DNA of 64,000 bases from Ctenosaura bakeri (lineage: Eukaryota > Chordata > Lepidosauria > Squamata > Iguanidae). Made by a program: the position numbers and the translations under genes. Positions 1 to 10,200 of the stretch are shown here, piece by piece. How positions within the stretch are numbered: the stretch's first letter is position 1; every line of letters starts with the position of its first letter. The stretch lies in the NCBI GenBank assembly GCA_948474755.1, contig CAOLHI010000075.1:744001-808000 (forward strand), in the 5' to 3' direction. The notes under the pieces were generated by a model. That model had not been told where the DNA came from, searched no databases, and worked only from the letters and a program-made list of their open reading frames with translations.

Positions 1-470
1 CTGCTGACTCATGTTCACCTTGTGGTCTATTAAGACCCCTAGATCCTTTTCACATGCATTGTGGTCAAGCCAGCTATCACTCATCTTATATTTGTGCATT
101 TTGTTTCTTTTCTTTTTTTTTATCCAAGTGTAGTACCTTACACTTCCTCCAGTTGAAATGCATTTTGTTCATTTTGACCCAATTCTCTACCTGTTAAGAT
201 CATTTTGAATTCTCCTCCTGCCTTCTGCGTGGTTAGCGATCCCTCTTAATTTGGTGTCATCTGAAAGTTCAATAAGAATGCCCTCTATTCCCTCATCCAA
301 ATAATTGATAAAAGGTGTTGAATAGCACTGGGCCCAGGACAGAACCCTGTGATACCCACTAATCACTTCTCTGAAGAGGAGCCATTGGTGGGCAGCCTTT
401 GGGTTCAGTCAGTCAACCAGTTACAAATCCATTTTAAATGAAAGTCATATCCTGTAAATAAAGTACTTTC
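1..470 (-). mobile_element. CR1 LINE fragment (ORF2 RT region), antisense
   Basis: Read on the minus strand, this matches the C-terminal half of the CR1 reverse transcriptase and the start of the following region. It parallels, almost segment for segment, the better preserved copy at 60.3-60.8 kb, whose minus frame reads FADDTKLGG and NFNREKCKVLHLG. Shared landmarks on the plus strand are the block around 'agcactgggcccagga' and the block 'tcagtcaaccag' near 410. The copy is broken by indels and stops and encodes nothing intact. It enters from the left window edge, so its 3' end is outside the window. Confidence 0.85.
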
Positions 471-479
471 ATCCTAATG

Positions 480-3115
480 TAAACTAGGAACCACCTTACA
501 TGCAAAATTAAGACGTCCAGTAAGCTCCTGAAAATCTCTAAGTGAAATGAATTACTCCTTTCAACCCTGACCTAACTGCCAATGCCCATCCAAGAAAAGT
601 ACTAAACTTTTCAAAAGCAGATCAAGAGACAGAACACCCCATAAGAGGGCCCAGCCCATATAACAAGACGATCAAACCCCCTTCCCCCAATAACTCATAA
701 TCCAAATAGAAGAAGGTGAAATGCTGACTAAATGTTGAATTCCACTAACTCAATCCCTGCTCCATTCCTTTACCTAACTGTACACATTGCAACAGGAATA
801 GCATTACTAACTGAATTATCTTTGGGAAAAGTCAAACGGTGAATCAATCTAATCCACCAGGCACCTTCTTGAGAACCACGCCCAAGAGAGACAACCTTAA
901 ATTGCTAACCAAAGAAGAAGAAAAGGGTCCCATTACCCTGCCATCATCTACCTCCTTCTTAATTTTATTCCCAACAACTTTCTCCAAACCAACAACAGAA
1001 CATGAGTTCATAGGAAAATGAGGCTTCTAAATTCCCTGGAATGAAATCTAAACCCACAATCCCATAAAACCCTTCTTCAAATAAAGCATCACTTCCTTAT
1101 CCAAGTAAATGTACAACAAAAACTCAAGCCTACTCACTTTCACTGGACTGGGTCCCTTTTGGAGGTGCAGAAGAACCTCCAGGTCACCTTTTACCTCTCG
1201 GATGCTCCCTGGTGCCACTTCTGCCCTTTCTTCTCAGGCAACTATGAAAGGAACAGGAACCACTAACAAATACACCACTTGTGCCTAAATTGCAAGGGTA
1301 CATGCTACTAGAGCCATGTATGCCAAACTCCCAACAAATTTTACCATGACCTACAGAAACTGACTGATTTTGGCTTTTGGGACCAGACCCAACTTGTCAT
1401 TTATAGGCCATATGTCCACTGTGAGATCTCTCATCCTGTACTACTCTGGTAGGGGTAATTAAATTAGCCCACAACTGAGAATAAATCTGGTCCCAGCTAA
1501 GTCCAGGATTCATTGTGGCCCTCATGTGAAAACGTGCACCATAAGAAAGCCATGCCAACTCTGCAAAGTCACATTAAGACCTATGGATCAAATCCATGCA
1601 ATGGATGAGTGCACACTCTCTCTGGGGATGGCCTCTAGCAATAATTCCTGAACATATACATAATCCAGAAAACCAATTCCACCAATTCTAATCAACATTC
1701 CACTTCCTGACCTTATCTGTCTGCTTTTCATCCATGCTCTCCCAGTCTTTCTTCTCTGGCTCCTTATAGGGCAGAGAAAAAACACTCACTTATTCTCCAT
1801 TCAGGATCTTATCAAATATAGCCATGATCACTCAAAGGCATATTAAGATCTCCTGAAGGAATAGATGCAAAAAGCACTCCACAATAAACACTGGTTGAAG
1901 TTTGCTGACCTATCTCAACAGGGTCCAGAGGCCACTGTGGCACACCAACTCCTGGGTAATATTCTTGGGGAAAATAAAAACCAAGGGAACCTTGAATAGA
2001 AGCTTACACGGGATCTGGCTGATTTTGTGGAAAGACCATCTTTGAGTCCTCAGAGAAACATCAGTCACCCCAACACAGTCAACTGGCTTGTACTAAGCAC
2101 TCCATGGCTATGGGAATGCATTATATATACAATTGCCAGTAACATTAGTTTCCCTCAACTCACCCATGTGTGCAATGTTGTTACCAAACTCACCTGTTGT
2201 AGACTGTTCCACCAGTATGCCTTCTGAGTCTACCACCCAGTCGAACACCCCACCACTTACTGCAGTCATCATAGGGTCATCTGCTTGCAAATTCTTGTCC
2301 AACTCCTGAAAACAAAGGAAAACTGTCTGATTAAACGAATCTCTACTCATTTTCGGATGTCACCCCAGACTGCCTAGGCTTCATCCTCCTCTTTTCCATC
2401 TCTTTTAGTTTTGCTGAAATTGCCTCCCTCTTGTCCATCTCACTTTTTTTGTCTGAAGACATCTAAAATACTGGGGTGGGTGTTAACCATAGGCTTCTTT
2501 GCAGGAGCCTTGCCCTGCAAATTTGTCCCCATCTTCTTGGATGCCATACTATCCAAGCCATGAATGGGCGTCAACACTCAACAAGAAACTAGTAGTAGTA
2601 AAGCTCCCAGTCCAACAAATAAACTTCAACAGGCAACACCAAACTTCCAAGCTGAAAGTTACAACAAATATCAAGACAAACCAATACAAAAAAACCCCAA
2701 AGGTCCCTCAGAACTACAAGGGCCTGTTATTAGCTACCAAAGCCCCATAGCCCAAATAAGCTGTAAATTGAATGGGGAAGTGGTAGCAAACCAAAACCAG
2801 ATATACCCTTACACAAACACCAAAGAAGTATTGAAAGCACCAGCACCCAAACTACTTAAACAAATAAGCTGAATTGAGAAGAGGACTATTACAGCTTGAA
2901 GAAAACTTGAGTCACTAAGCCCAGGCTATTACTACAATGTGAATACTCAATGAATCAAAATGGCAGCCACCATAAGCTAGCACCCAAAATAGCTGCTCTA
3001 ATAAAACAAAATCACCACACACAGACGAAAGGCAAACGAAATAGCTACCTCTGTGTAAAAACAAAGTAGTGGCACCCAGTACAGGCAGTAAAATTATCAA
3101 ATATACTAAGTACGC
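480..3115. other. Unassigned stretch, possibly an old retroelement
   Basis: No family could be recognised. Frames are short and interrupted. On the plus strand near 1285-1330 a broken frame gives C-x2-C followed by H and C residues after a stop, loosely like a decayed CCHC zinc knuckle, and a further Cys-rich piece lies at 1500-1560. Overlapping frames at 2499-2872 are rich in Asn, Gln, Lys and Pro. A minus-strand frame at 2108-2350 (80 codons) has no recognised domain. An old LTR-type or DIRS-type element is possible but not shown. Confidence 0.3.
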
Positions 3116-3119
3116 CCCT

Positions 3120-3297
3120 GGATGCTTGATAGTAGAACAGTCTGCTTTAGGAGTGGCAGGCTCTCCTTCTTTAGCAGTCTTTACACAAAAGCTGGCTGCT
3201 CATTCCTCACTGGTACTTTAGTTGTATATTCCTGCTTGGCAGGGGGTTGGATTAGATGCAGTCACTTTCAGATCTATTAGTCTATGATTCTATGATT
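3120..3297 (+). mobile_element. CR1 3' end, sense
   Basis: The segment follows the CR1 3' end seen at 43.15-43.35 kb: a 'ctccttctttagcagt' block, a 'ggctggctgctcattc' block, then the 'ggcagggggttgg' block and a terminal octamer-like 'tctatgattctatga'. The octamer repeat is the usual 3' terminus of amniote CR1 elements. Only the last ~180 bp are present, the normal outcome of 5' truncation. Confidence 0.85.
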
Positions 3298-3648
3298 TAA
3301 TATGCCCATAGACAAATACTACCTTTTCCTTTGAACCCATGGCCATTTTGTTTTATTTGAGCAAGCATTAAAAATACTAGGTATGCCACTGGCTGCTTTA
3401 CCCCTAGCCCCCTGCATACACCTCCTTCCTTCTTTTCTGCCTAACTCAAGGGAATTTGAAAGAAGAGGAGGGAGGAGATAGGTTTGCCTTAAAGCAGGTT
3501 CTGAGTGTCTCCTGGCCAGCTTTAGTTCATCATAGATGATCCCTTCTTCCCTTTCTAGCATTTCTGTGAGTGAGGGGGAAAAGTCATCATTGCATCCTCT
3601 TATTTTTCTGCACTGGGTGCATAGTGTCCCCAACCATTAGAATGTCAG
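3298..3648. other. Unassigned spacer between CR1 end and LTR
   Basis: A 104-codon minus-strand frame (3319-3633) is present, but it shows no recognisable domain and no coding context. No repeat family was identified. Confidence 0.3.
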
Positions 3649-4656
3649 TGTTACCCTGATTTCTGGGGGTCCTGTGAAGGACACCTAAGTGCACTCCAAA
3701 TATCATAAAGTTGGGAATTAGAAAAGAGCACAAGCTAGCACTACAAGAGGCAGGGCAACATAGCGAGATCTTTTACCCAATGTCTACGGGGTCAGGCTGA
3801 GTCAAGGAGCGAACAGTAGTAAATAATAATTGTTGTTTTTATTGATATACAGTCAAACACGTGTATGCAACACACTCACACAGAGATCTATAGAAGTAAA
3901 GGTTGGAGTTGGATAGGGGGATTTTCAGAGGAGGTTTTGTATGGGAATACAAAACCTCCTCTGAAAATCTCCCTATCCAACTTCAATCTTTATTTCTATA
4001 GATCTGTGTGAGTGTGTTGCATACACGTGTTTGACTGTATATCAATAAATGCTACACCCATCCTGAAGCCCGGGTAGTCTGAAGAAGAAGTTTGTGGAAG
4101 TGAGGATTCTCAGCACGAGGAGCTGAGGGGAAGGCTCATCAAATGAGGTGACAGCAAGGCGGGATGGAAGCCAAGAGCAATCTGAGGAAGCGCTCAAAAT
4201 CAGGGGGTCTTATAGGGGAAAATGTGGCCATAGGCTAGTCCATTCCCAGGGATAACAATGGGTTTCGGGCAGGAGACAAAGCCTCCAAAAGGCCAGTATT
4301 TTACATGATCGAGTTAAGACCGAGTTGTCAAAAGAGTAGCTAGTATGCAAACGTGGAGTGCTTGACATTTGAGTATTCGGCTCATCAAGCTGCCTGCTTG
4401 GGGCAGGGAGTCCTTTGTAAGTAGTGTGCATACATAATGTGGTACTTGCCTTGAGGTCTCCTAAAAGCAGCAGTCTGGCTATTTCTGGCCTACCTGTATT
4501 TGTTTGGAATGTTTCAGCTATTAGCGGCTGTGCCTGTGTGCGTGCTTGTCCGGGGACCTCGCAAGCACATGGAGAGGAATAGGTAAAGAAGGCCGAATTA
4601 TTGATATCAAATGATATCTAATATCCCACAAGTCAGGGCTAGAAACTACGGTAACA
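3649..4656 (-). mobile_element. Solo LTR of an endogenous-retrovirus-like family, antisense
   Basis: The reverse complement runs from TGTTAC at 4656 to GTAACA at 3649 and matches, in order, the copies at 4865, 19100, 28602 and 56553: the GATATC pair near the 5' end, the 'cttgtccgg' block, the U3 stretch with 'atttgcatac'-like sequence, the promoter-proximal region, the poly(A) signal region and the U5 block ending 'gggacccccag'. No gag, pol or env sequence adjoins it. An internal segment (about 3838-3942) is followed by its own inverted copy (3947-4050). Retroviral class is not settled; class I is a guess from LTR size and layout. Confidence 0.85.
3838..4050. repeat. Near-perfect palindrome inside the LTR
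   Basis: Two arms of about 105 bp face each other around a 4-bp loop at 3943-3946. The left arm begins 'attgatatacagtcaaaca' at 3841 and the right arm ends with its complement at about 4046. Differences are a handful of substitutions plus one small indel. The sibling LTRs have this segment once, so it is an inverted duplication of the LTR R region. The right arm contains 'caataaa', equivalent to the family's poly(A) signal area. Confidence 0.9.
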
Positions 4657-4659
4657 CCA

Positions 4660-4862
4660 GTATGAATATATTATCAGGAAGTTCTTCCTAATCTTTAGGT
4701 GGAGTCTTTTTTTCTTTTAATTTAAATCCACTAGTTTGTGCTCTAGTCTCTGAAGCATCAGAAAATAAATTCATTCCATCTTCTATATGACACCCATTGA
4801 GATATTTAAAGATGGTTATCATACCATATCAGTCTTCTTTGCTCCATGCTAAACATAAACAG
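4660..4862 (-). mobile_element. CR1 fragment, antisense
   Basis: The plus strand carries 'caggaagttcttcctaa', then 'ctctagtctctgaagcatc', then 'gatatttaaagatggtta', in the order found near the 3' ends of the antisense CR1 copies at 49.7 and 59.8 kb. It sits between two LTRs of opposite orientation, and its own terminal octamers are missing. Confidence 0.75.
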
Positions 4863-4864
4863 CT

Positions 4865-5700
4865 TGTTACTGCAGGTTAGGCCTCCTTGGAGATAGCATA
4901 AAGATATCATTTTGATATCAACAATTTGGCTGTCTTCCACCACCCCTCTCCACGTATTTGTGAGGCCCCCGGACAAGCACAGAACTAGGCTCGGCCATCA
5001 AACACTGCAATATCCCAAGACAATACAGGCAGGCCAGAAATAGCCAGATCACCGCTTTAGGAGACCTCTCTGCAAACACCCTCATTATGTATGCGTGCTG
5101 TTTACAAAGGACTCCCTGCCCCGAGCAGGCAACTTGGCAAGCTGAATACTCAACTGCCAAGCACTGAGCATTTGCATACTGGCTGACTCTTTGTCAATTC
5201 TGACTTAACTCAATCATGCTAAATTTTGACCTTCCCAAAGCTTTGTCTCGCACCTGAAACTCATTATTTTCCCCAAGTACGGAATAGCCTGCAGTTACAT
5301 TCCTCCCTATAAAAACCTCTGATTCTGAGACCTTACTCAGATCGCTCCGGACTTCCATCCAGCCTTGCTGCCGCTTTGTTTGGAGAGCTGTCCCCTCAGT
5401 CCCACGGACTGAGACTCCATACCAACTAACTCAATCTTCAGGACAGGTGTCGTATCACCCAAGTCAACAATCCCTCTCAAAATCCCTCTGTCCCACTCCA
5501 ACCTTTATTTTCTATAGTTATCTGAGTGCGTGTGTTGCATACACTGTTTGTCTGTATTTAATAAAAATCTCAATTATTCTTAAACTTGGTGTGCTCCTTG
5601 GCTCGGCCTGACCCCGTAGACATTTGGTAAAAGATTCCGCTGTGTTGCTCTGCCTCTCGCATTATTAACTTGTGCTCTTGCTAATTTCCCCAAACTTAGT
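4865..5700 (+). mobile_element. LTR of the same family, sense, 3'-truncated
   Basis: It starts TGTTAC at 4865 and follows the complete LTR at 19100-19987 through the GATATC pair (about 4904-4922), the U3, a TATA-like TATAAAAA at 5308-5315 and AATAAA at 5560-5565. It stops around 5700, within U5 and before the terminal 'gggaccccc' block. LINE sequence begins there, so the end is lost or replaced. No internal viral sequence follows. Confidence 0.85.
5308..5315 (+). promoter_or_regulatory. LTR TATA box
   Basis: TATAAAAA lies in a C-rich context about 250 bp upstream of the LTR poly(A) signal. The homologous position in the LTR at 19.1 kb holds TATAAAA and in the LTR at 56.5 kb TAGAAAA. Activity is not implied. 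Confidence 0.6.
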
Positions 5701-5758
5701 TAATTGAAAGGAAGGATCCATTGCAGGATGGAAGAAGAAACTGGCAGATCCAGCCTTC

Positions 5759-6540
5759 TTGGATTTTATAAACAACCACGATATAATCTTGTTACAAGAG
5801 ATTTGGGCTAGGGAAGACATATTTCTAAATGGTTTCACAGCATACCCACTGGAAGCAAATCCAAGTTCCAAGGGAGGACAACCAAAGGGTGGATTGGCAT
5901 TACTGATCTCCACAAATATCCATGTTATTAATATCAGACTTGACTCCTTGGCTAACATTGCAAATGCTCTGCTTATTAAATTCAAGTGGGCATGGTTACT
6001 TGTTATAAATGTTTATCTTCCACCACAATGCCAAAATAAATTGGTGAAGGATACCTGGCACAAACTGGAAGACTACATTGGCAATTTAATTTCCCTCTAC
6101 TCAGATGGCTGGGGACTTTAATGCTCGAACAGGGCAAAATAAGAAAGACTTATATTCACATTTCCACATACCTCAGCCTGTAATGGATGAGGCTCTGAAG
6201 TTGCCAATTAGACAATCTAAGGATAAGGGTTGTAACTATGCTGGGCTATGTCTTATACAAATGATTAATCAGCTGAATTTTGTAATTGTAAATGGCTGTG
6301 TTAATAGTGATAAAAATGGTGAGTTTACATTTCTGTCTAGCCTAGGGGCATCCACAATTGATTATTTTATAGTCTGTTATGATTTACTAAGCATGGTCTC
6401 CGGATGTACTGTAGAAAAGTGTACTGATAGTGATCATTTGCCCTTAGTTTTATTTTTAAATTGTGATCTTCAAATGACATACGCAGAACAAAATCCAGTG
6501 TTAAATGGAGATATTGAAATAAGAGCCTCTCATGTTAGAT
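5759..6540 (+). pseudogene. LINE endonuclease domain remnant
   Basis: Two overlapping frames (5759-6121 and 6105-6542) together cover an exonuclease/endonuclease/phosphatase fold. The first holds the glutamate motif LLQEIW and the NVYLPP strand. The second holds GDFNART and, near its end, DSDHLPL with the catalytic Asp-His pair. A -1-type shift near 6105-6121 splits it. In an active LINE this domain nicks the genomic target to prime reverse transcription. Here it is inactive by frameshift. Confidence 0.8.
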
Positions 6541-6837
6541 GATGTCCTAAGCTGGAGAATGACATAAAGGAGCTATTATATTCAGATAGATGTCTTCATA
6601 AACGAAATGTTCTGCTGTCAGCAAACTGCACAGAAATTGTGCTCAGAGAGTTTCAAGAACTGAGTCTGATTTTAAAAGCTTCTTAAAGCAAAAATGCCTG
6701 ATTAGGAAATGTGCCTCCTCCAGTAAGTCAAAACACTGGTTCAATAAGAAATGTACTGTAATGAAACAAGCGCTTGTTGAAAAATATAAAACTTATATAG
6801 AGAAAAATTTGCTAACAATATCTTTACAATGGTTTCA

Positions 6838-6925
6838 GTTATATATAATATATAAATATAATATATCATATTATATAAAAAACTAATTAACTATATATAC
6901 AAAACTAATTAAGATTTAAAAAAAT
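6838..6925. repeat. AT-rich low-complexity tract inside the LINE
   Basis: TATA-type dinucleotides and two copies of 'aaaactaattaa' interrupt the linker between endonuclease and RT. This looks like microsatellite expansion with a short tandem duplication. Confidence 0.7.
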
Positions 6926-7034
6926 ACCAGGCTCAGAGAGAGTTCTGGGTTGATTAATAAAAGCAGCCAAGGAGAAGGATACAACGACCTCTTGGAGAAT
7001 GGTTGCTAGGGGGTGACCTAACTCCCCAGTTAAT

Positions 7035-8090
7035 ATGGAATATTATGTTCCTGTAAATTCATGGGAAACCCACTTTAGTAAGATATATAAAATAGGGAAA
7101 AATGGTCCCCAGAGCAAAAGGGACAATATATGTAACTACCCTGAATGGCATCCTGTAACAGCCTTGGAAATTAAGAGTCTTATTTCCAAACTTAAAAGTG
7201 GCAAGGTCCCAGGAAATAACTACATTCCACCTGAAGTATCTAACATAGACTGGTGGGCACCTGTGCTGGCTGTACTGTTTACAAGCATCAACCATTCAGC
7301 ATGCATCCCAGAAGATTGAGGGCTGGCTATTATTATCCCAATCTATAAAAAAGGAGAACAGACAGATCCAGCAAACTATAGACCTATCAGCTTACTAAAT
7401 ATCATCAGTAAGCTGTATGCTAGCCACTTAGTAGAAAAATTACAAGATTGACTAGAACAGGAAAATATACTTAATGATGAGCAGACTGGATTCAGGAGTG
7501 GGCGTTCTACTGTAGACCATGCATTAGTCTTGCAACATCTTGTAGACAAGTATATAGCATCTTCTGGGGTGGGGGGCACTTTATGCTGCCTTTGTTGATT
7601 TCAAATCAGCCTTTGATCTTATTTCAAGAGCAAATTGTGGGAAGTGTTTGAGGACACTAATATCGATCACTGGATGCTTTCTCTCATTTGTGGTCTATAC
7701 GAAAATACTCGACTGAAGGTGAGATGCAGCAGTGCAGGCCCTTTGACTGGGTCTATCCCAACTTTTAAGGGAGTAAAACAGGGTTGTGTATTAGGACCAA
7801 CTCTGTTTAATTTTTACATTAATTCCTTGATTGAAAGTTTAGCAAAGGTGCACTCCCACTGCCCCAGAATAGACCCCTGTCAATACTGCTTTATGCAGAA
7901 GATGCAGTGCTGTTATCATTGACAAGTGTTGGACTAAGGTGTTTGCTCAGGGCCCTGAACAGCCATTGTAAAAATGAACAATTGCAAATTAATTATGATA
8001 AAACTAAGGCGGTTGTGTTTTCCAGGAAGAGGACAAAGTATGAATGGCAAATAAATCACCATAAAACTGAGCAGGTGAACTCCTAAAAAT
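7035..8090 (+). pseudogene. LINE reverse transcriptase remnant
   Basis: RT motifs occur in order across at least three frames: GKVPGNN at 7198-7225, NYRPISLLN at about 7376-7400, GFRSGRST at about 7491-7512, FKSAFD at about 7601-7617, GVKQGCVLGP at about 7770-7800, and the catalytic box at 7892-7903, which reads Tyr-Ala-Glu-Asp. The usual second-to-last aspartate is glutamate. Stops at 7317 and 7448 and a shift around 7855-7890 break the frame. Downstream NYDKTKAVVF matches the RT tail before a KYLE block. Confidence 0.8.
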
Positions 8091-8129
8091 ACTTAGAAAT
8101 AATTTTTCACTCACATGGAACAACTCCAA

Positions 8130-10200
8130 TCTCTGTGCCTTTATTCAAATTGTCTTCAAAAAAGTTTTTCAAAATCTCTTTTGTCTTTCTCAAAATATCT
8201 TTGTTTTAAGTAATTCCTCATTTAATCTCCAGTTAAATTGATTGCACTTTTTGTTCTTAACATTGGATTATGGTCAGATATAAATCTTGGCAACACCTCC
8301 ATATCTTTAGTCATATTAGCCAAGTTTTTATATATCAAAAACTTGTTGATTCTAGAAAAGGATTTATGTCTTTCTGAGAAGAAAGTATACTCAGGAGACC
8401 ATAGTTTAATCTCCAAATGTTTAGTAATTCCAAATTATCCATCCAATTACTTTAGGCAATTTTTCTTGGTACTGTTTCTTCTTCTTCTTCTTCTTCAACT
8501 ATCTGTCAGTTTTAGAGTTTATGACATTGTTAAAATGTCCCATAAAAATCCATTTATCATATGAAAATTACAAAACCCTTTAAAGTAATTTGTTAGAGAA
8601 ACCAGCTTTATTTTCAGTTGGGGCATAATCCCCACTGCCATTTTTTATTTTATTTTTTATCTACGAAGTTGAATTTCCATTCCTATCACATAGCCTTCTG
8701 AATCTTCAAAAACCTTTTCTGGACCCAGTTTTGCATTTCAGTAAATCACTACCCCTCTTATTTTTGTACAACAATGATGCAAATTCTTTACCCAATTCAG
8801 GATTTGACAAAAATTATCCTTTTTCCCCCTAGTGTAGGTTCCTTGTAAGTGTATCAAATCCAATTTTTCCCCCCTAAATAATGGAAAATATTTCTTCTTC
8901 CAGCAGAATACTTCCCTCTGATATTCCAAAAAAAAAAAAAAGAACTTCAAATCCATTTTTTTCTTTTCTTTATTAGGGTCAACATCCATATTCATCTGAA
9001 CTTAATCACTTTCCTTCTCTCCCCTCTCCCCTTCCCCCTCCTCCTCCATTACTTGCTTCTTTAGTGGTCTGATCTGGAATTCTATTTTTCTCTCTCCTCC
9101 TTTCTTCCACTCTTCCTTGTTCTCTCGTCTTGAAATCTTTTCTTCAGTGTCTTTTTCACATGTCTTTAAAAATTCTCCTGCCTCTAAATTTGTGTTTAAG
9201 GTAAGTAAATCTTCTCTGTCTGTAACACAAATAATTCCTGCAATATTTACCTAACAAAATGTACCCCATGCCACTTTAATTTATGCTTCAAGAAGGCATA
9301 ATCTCCCTTCTTTCACAAAACTTAAGCCAGCAAATTTTGAAAAATTATCACATCTTTTCCTTCAGTCTATAGTTCAGTTGAAAAATGTAGTTGCAGAATT
9401 TGATCCTTTGTATCACTTCTTACAAAATACACAAACACATCTCTTGGTTAATTTCTTTGTCAGGCTATCTAAGAGTAAATCCTGTAGACCTTACCCAGTT
9501 CCCTATCAATTCATTCCTTTGTATCTTCAGGAACTCTGCCTTGGCTAAACTTACTCTTGCATGGATATTCTCATTTTGCATCTCTGAACTGCCTCTAATT
9601 CTCAAACATCTTTCACTCTCTCTCATTTTCAAAAGGGCCATTGCACCCAGATTCCTTTCTGCTCAACAGTTAATTTCTCAGTAACTTCTTCTAGTTTTTG
9701 TGACTTTTCTTCCATAGCTTCCTTTCTCTTATTCACTTGATCTCATTAGTTATCTGAGCTAAAGAAAGCATAATCTCCTTCAGTCCCACTTTCAAAACTT
9801 GCATTATTGTTTGGCTTGCATCTGCCCTCATCTGAGGCATCTCTTCTTTCATCTTCCAGCATCATCTGATTTTATTCCATTTCTCTAAATTGGTCCACTG
9901 AAGGTCTTATTTGGGTTTGAGTTGCTTTTGCTTCCACTGCTAGTGCTGTATTTGCTACTTCTGCTGCCTTTTTTTTTTTTTTTTGCATTTTGACACTGGC
10001 TTAGCAATTTGACAGCTGTCAAGTTAAATTGAAAATCCATGGTGTGTATTCCACTTCCATCAGTAGATGTCAGCCCTCTCTCACAAAGCATTCGCTCTAG
10101 CTCCCTCTCTTTTCTTGAAAACTGAACTTAGTTCTTTTACAGTTCATACAGAGTTCATTTCCTGTTATTGTCTTATCTAACATGGCCTTGAGGTTTATCA
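8130..10200 (-). mobile_element. L1 LINE, 5' half, antisense
   Basis: Read on the minus strand from about 10.2 kb leftward: an ORF1 start region with a Lys run (Met codon near 10035-10091), a decayed ORF1 (about 9000-9950), then the start of ORF2 near 8995 with MDLKF, KLDLIHLQGTYTRG, RGVVIY and, at 8222-8416, ISDHNPM, the endonuclease His motif. The element stops after the endonuclease, at about 8130, where the other LINE ends, so the RT and 3' UTR are absent. Poly-A/T slips and stops break both ORFs. The boundary near 10.2 kb is approximate. Confidence 0.8.
8222..8995 (-). pseudogene. L1 ORF2 endonuclease remnant
   Basis: Minus frames 8738-8995 and 8222-8416 carry the N-terminal endonuclease of L1 ORF2p. 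LDLIHLQGTYTRG replaces the usual LQET core (Glu lost to Gly), RGVVIY follows, and after a gap with stops comes SDHNPM. Loss of the catalytic glutamate and the interruptions make it inactive. Confidence 0.75.

Larger units (their letters stand above)
5701..8125 (+). mobile_element. Degraded APE-endonuclease/RT LINE (I/Vingi-like group suspected)
   Basis: About 2.4 kb of sense non-LTR retrotransposon. An apurinic-type endonuclease lies first (ILLQEIW, GGLALLIS, AGDFNART, SDHLPL). After a broken linker with an AT-rich tract at 6838-6925, reverse transcriptase blocks follow in order: GKVPGNNYIPPE, NYRPISLLN, DEQTGFRSGRST, FVDFKSAFD, GVKQGCVLGPTLF and a YxxD box read as YAED. Frameshifts and stops separate the blocks. 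Clade is uncertain: the RT text resembles I/Vingi-type elements more than L1, CR1 or RTE. Upstream it abuts the truncated LTR; downstream it runs into an antisense L1. Confidence 0.8.

Noticed and set aside
3319..3633. 104-codon minus-strand frame with a Cys pair at the start
   Set aside because: No recognisable domain, and it lies between repeat fragments; chance is sufficient.
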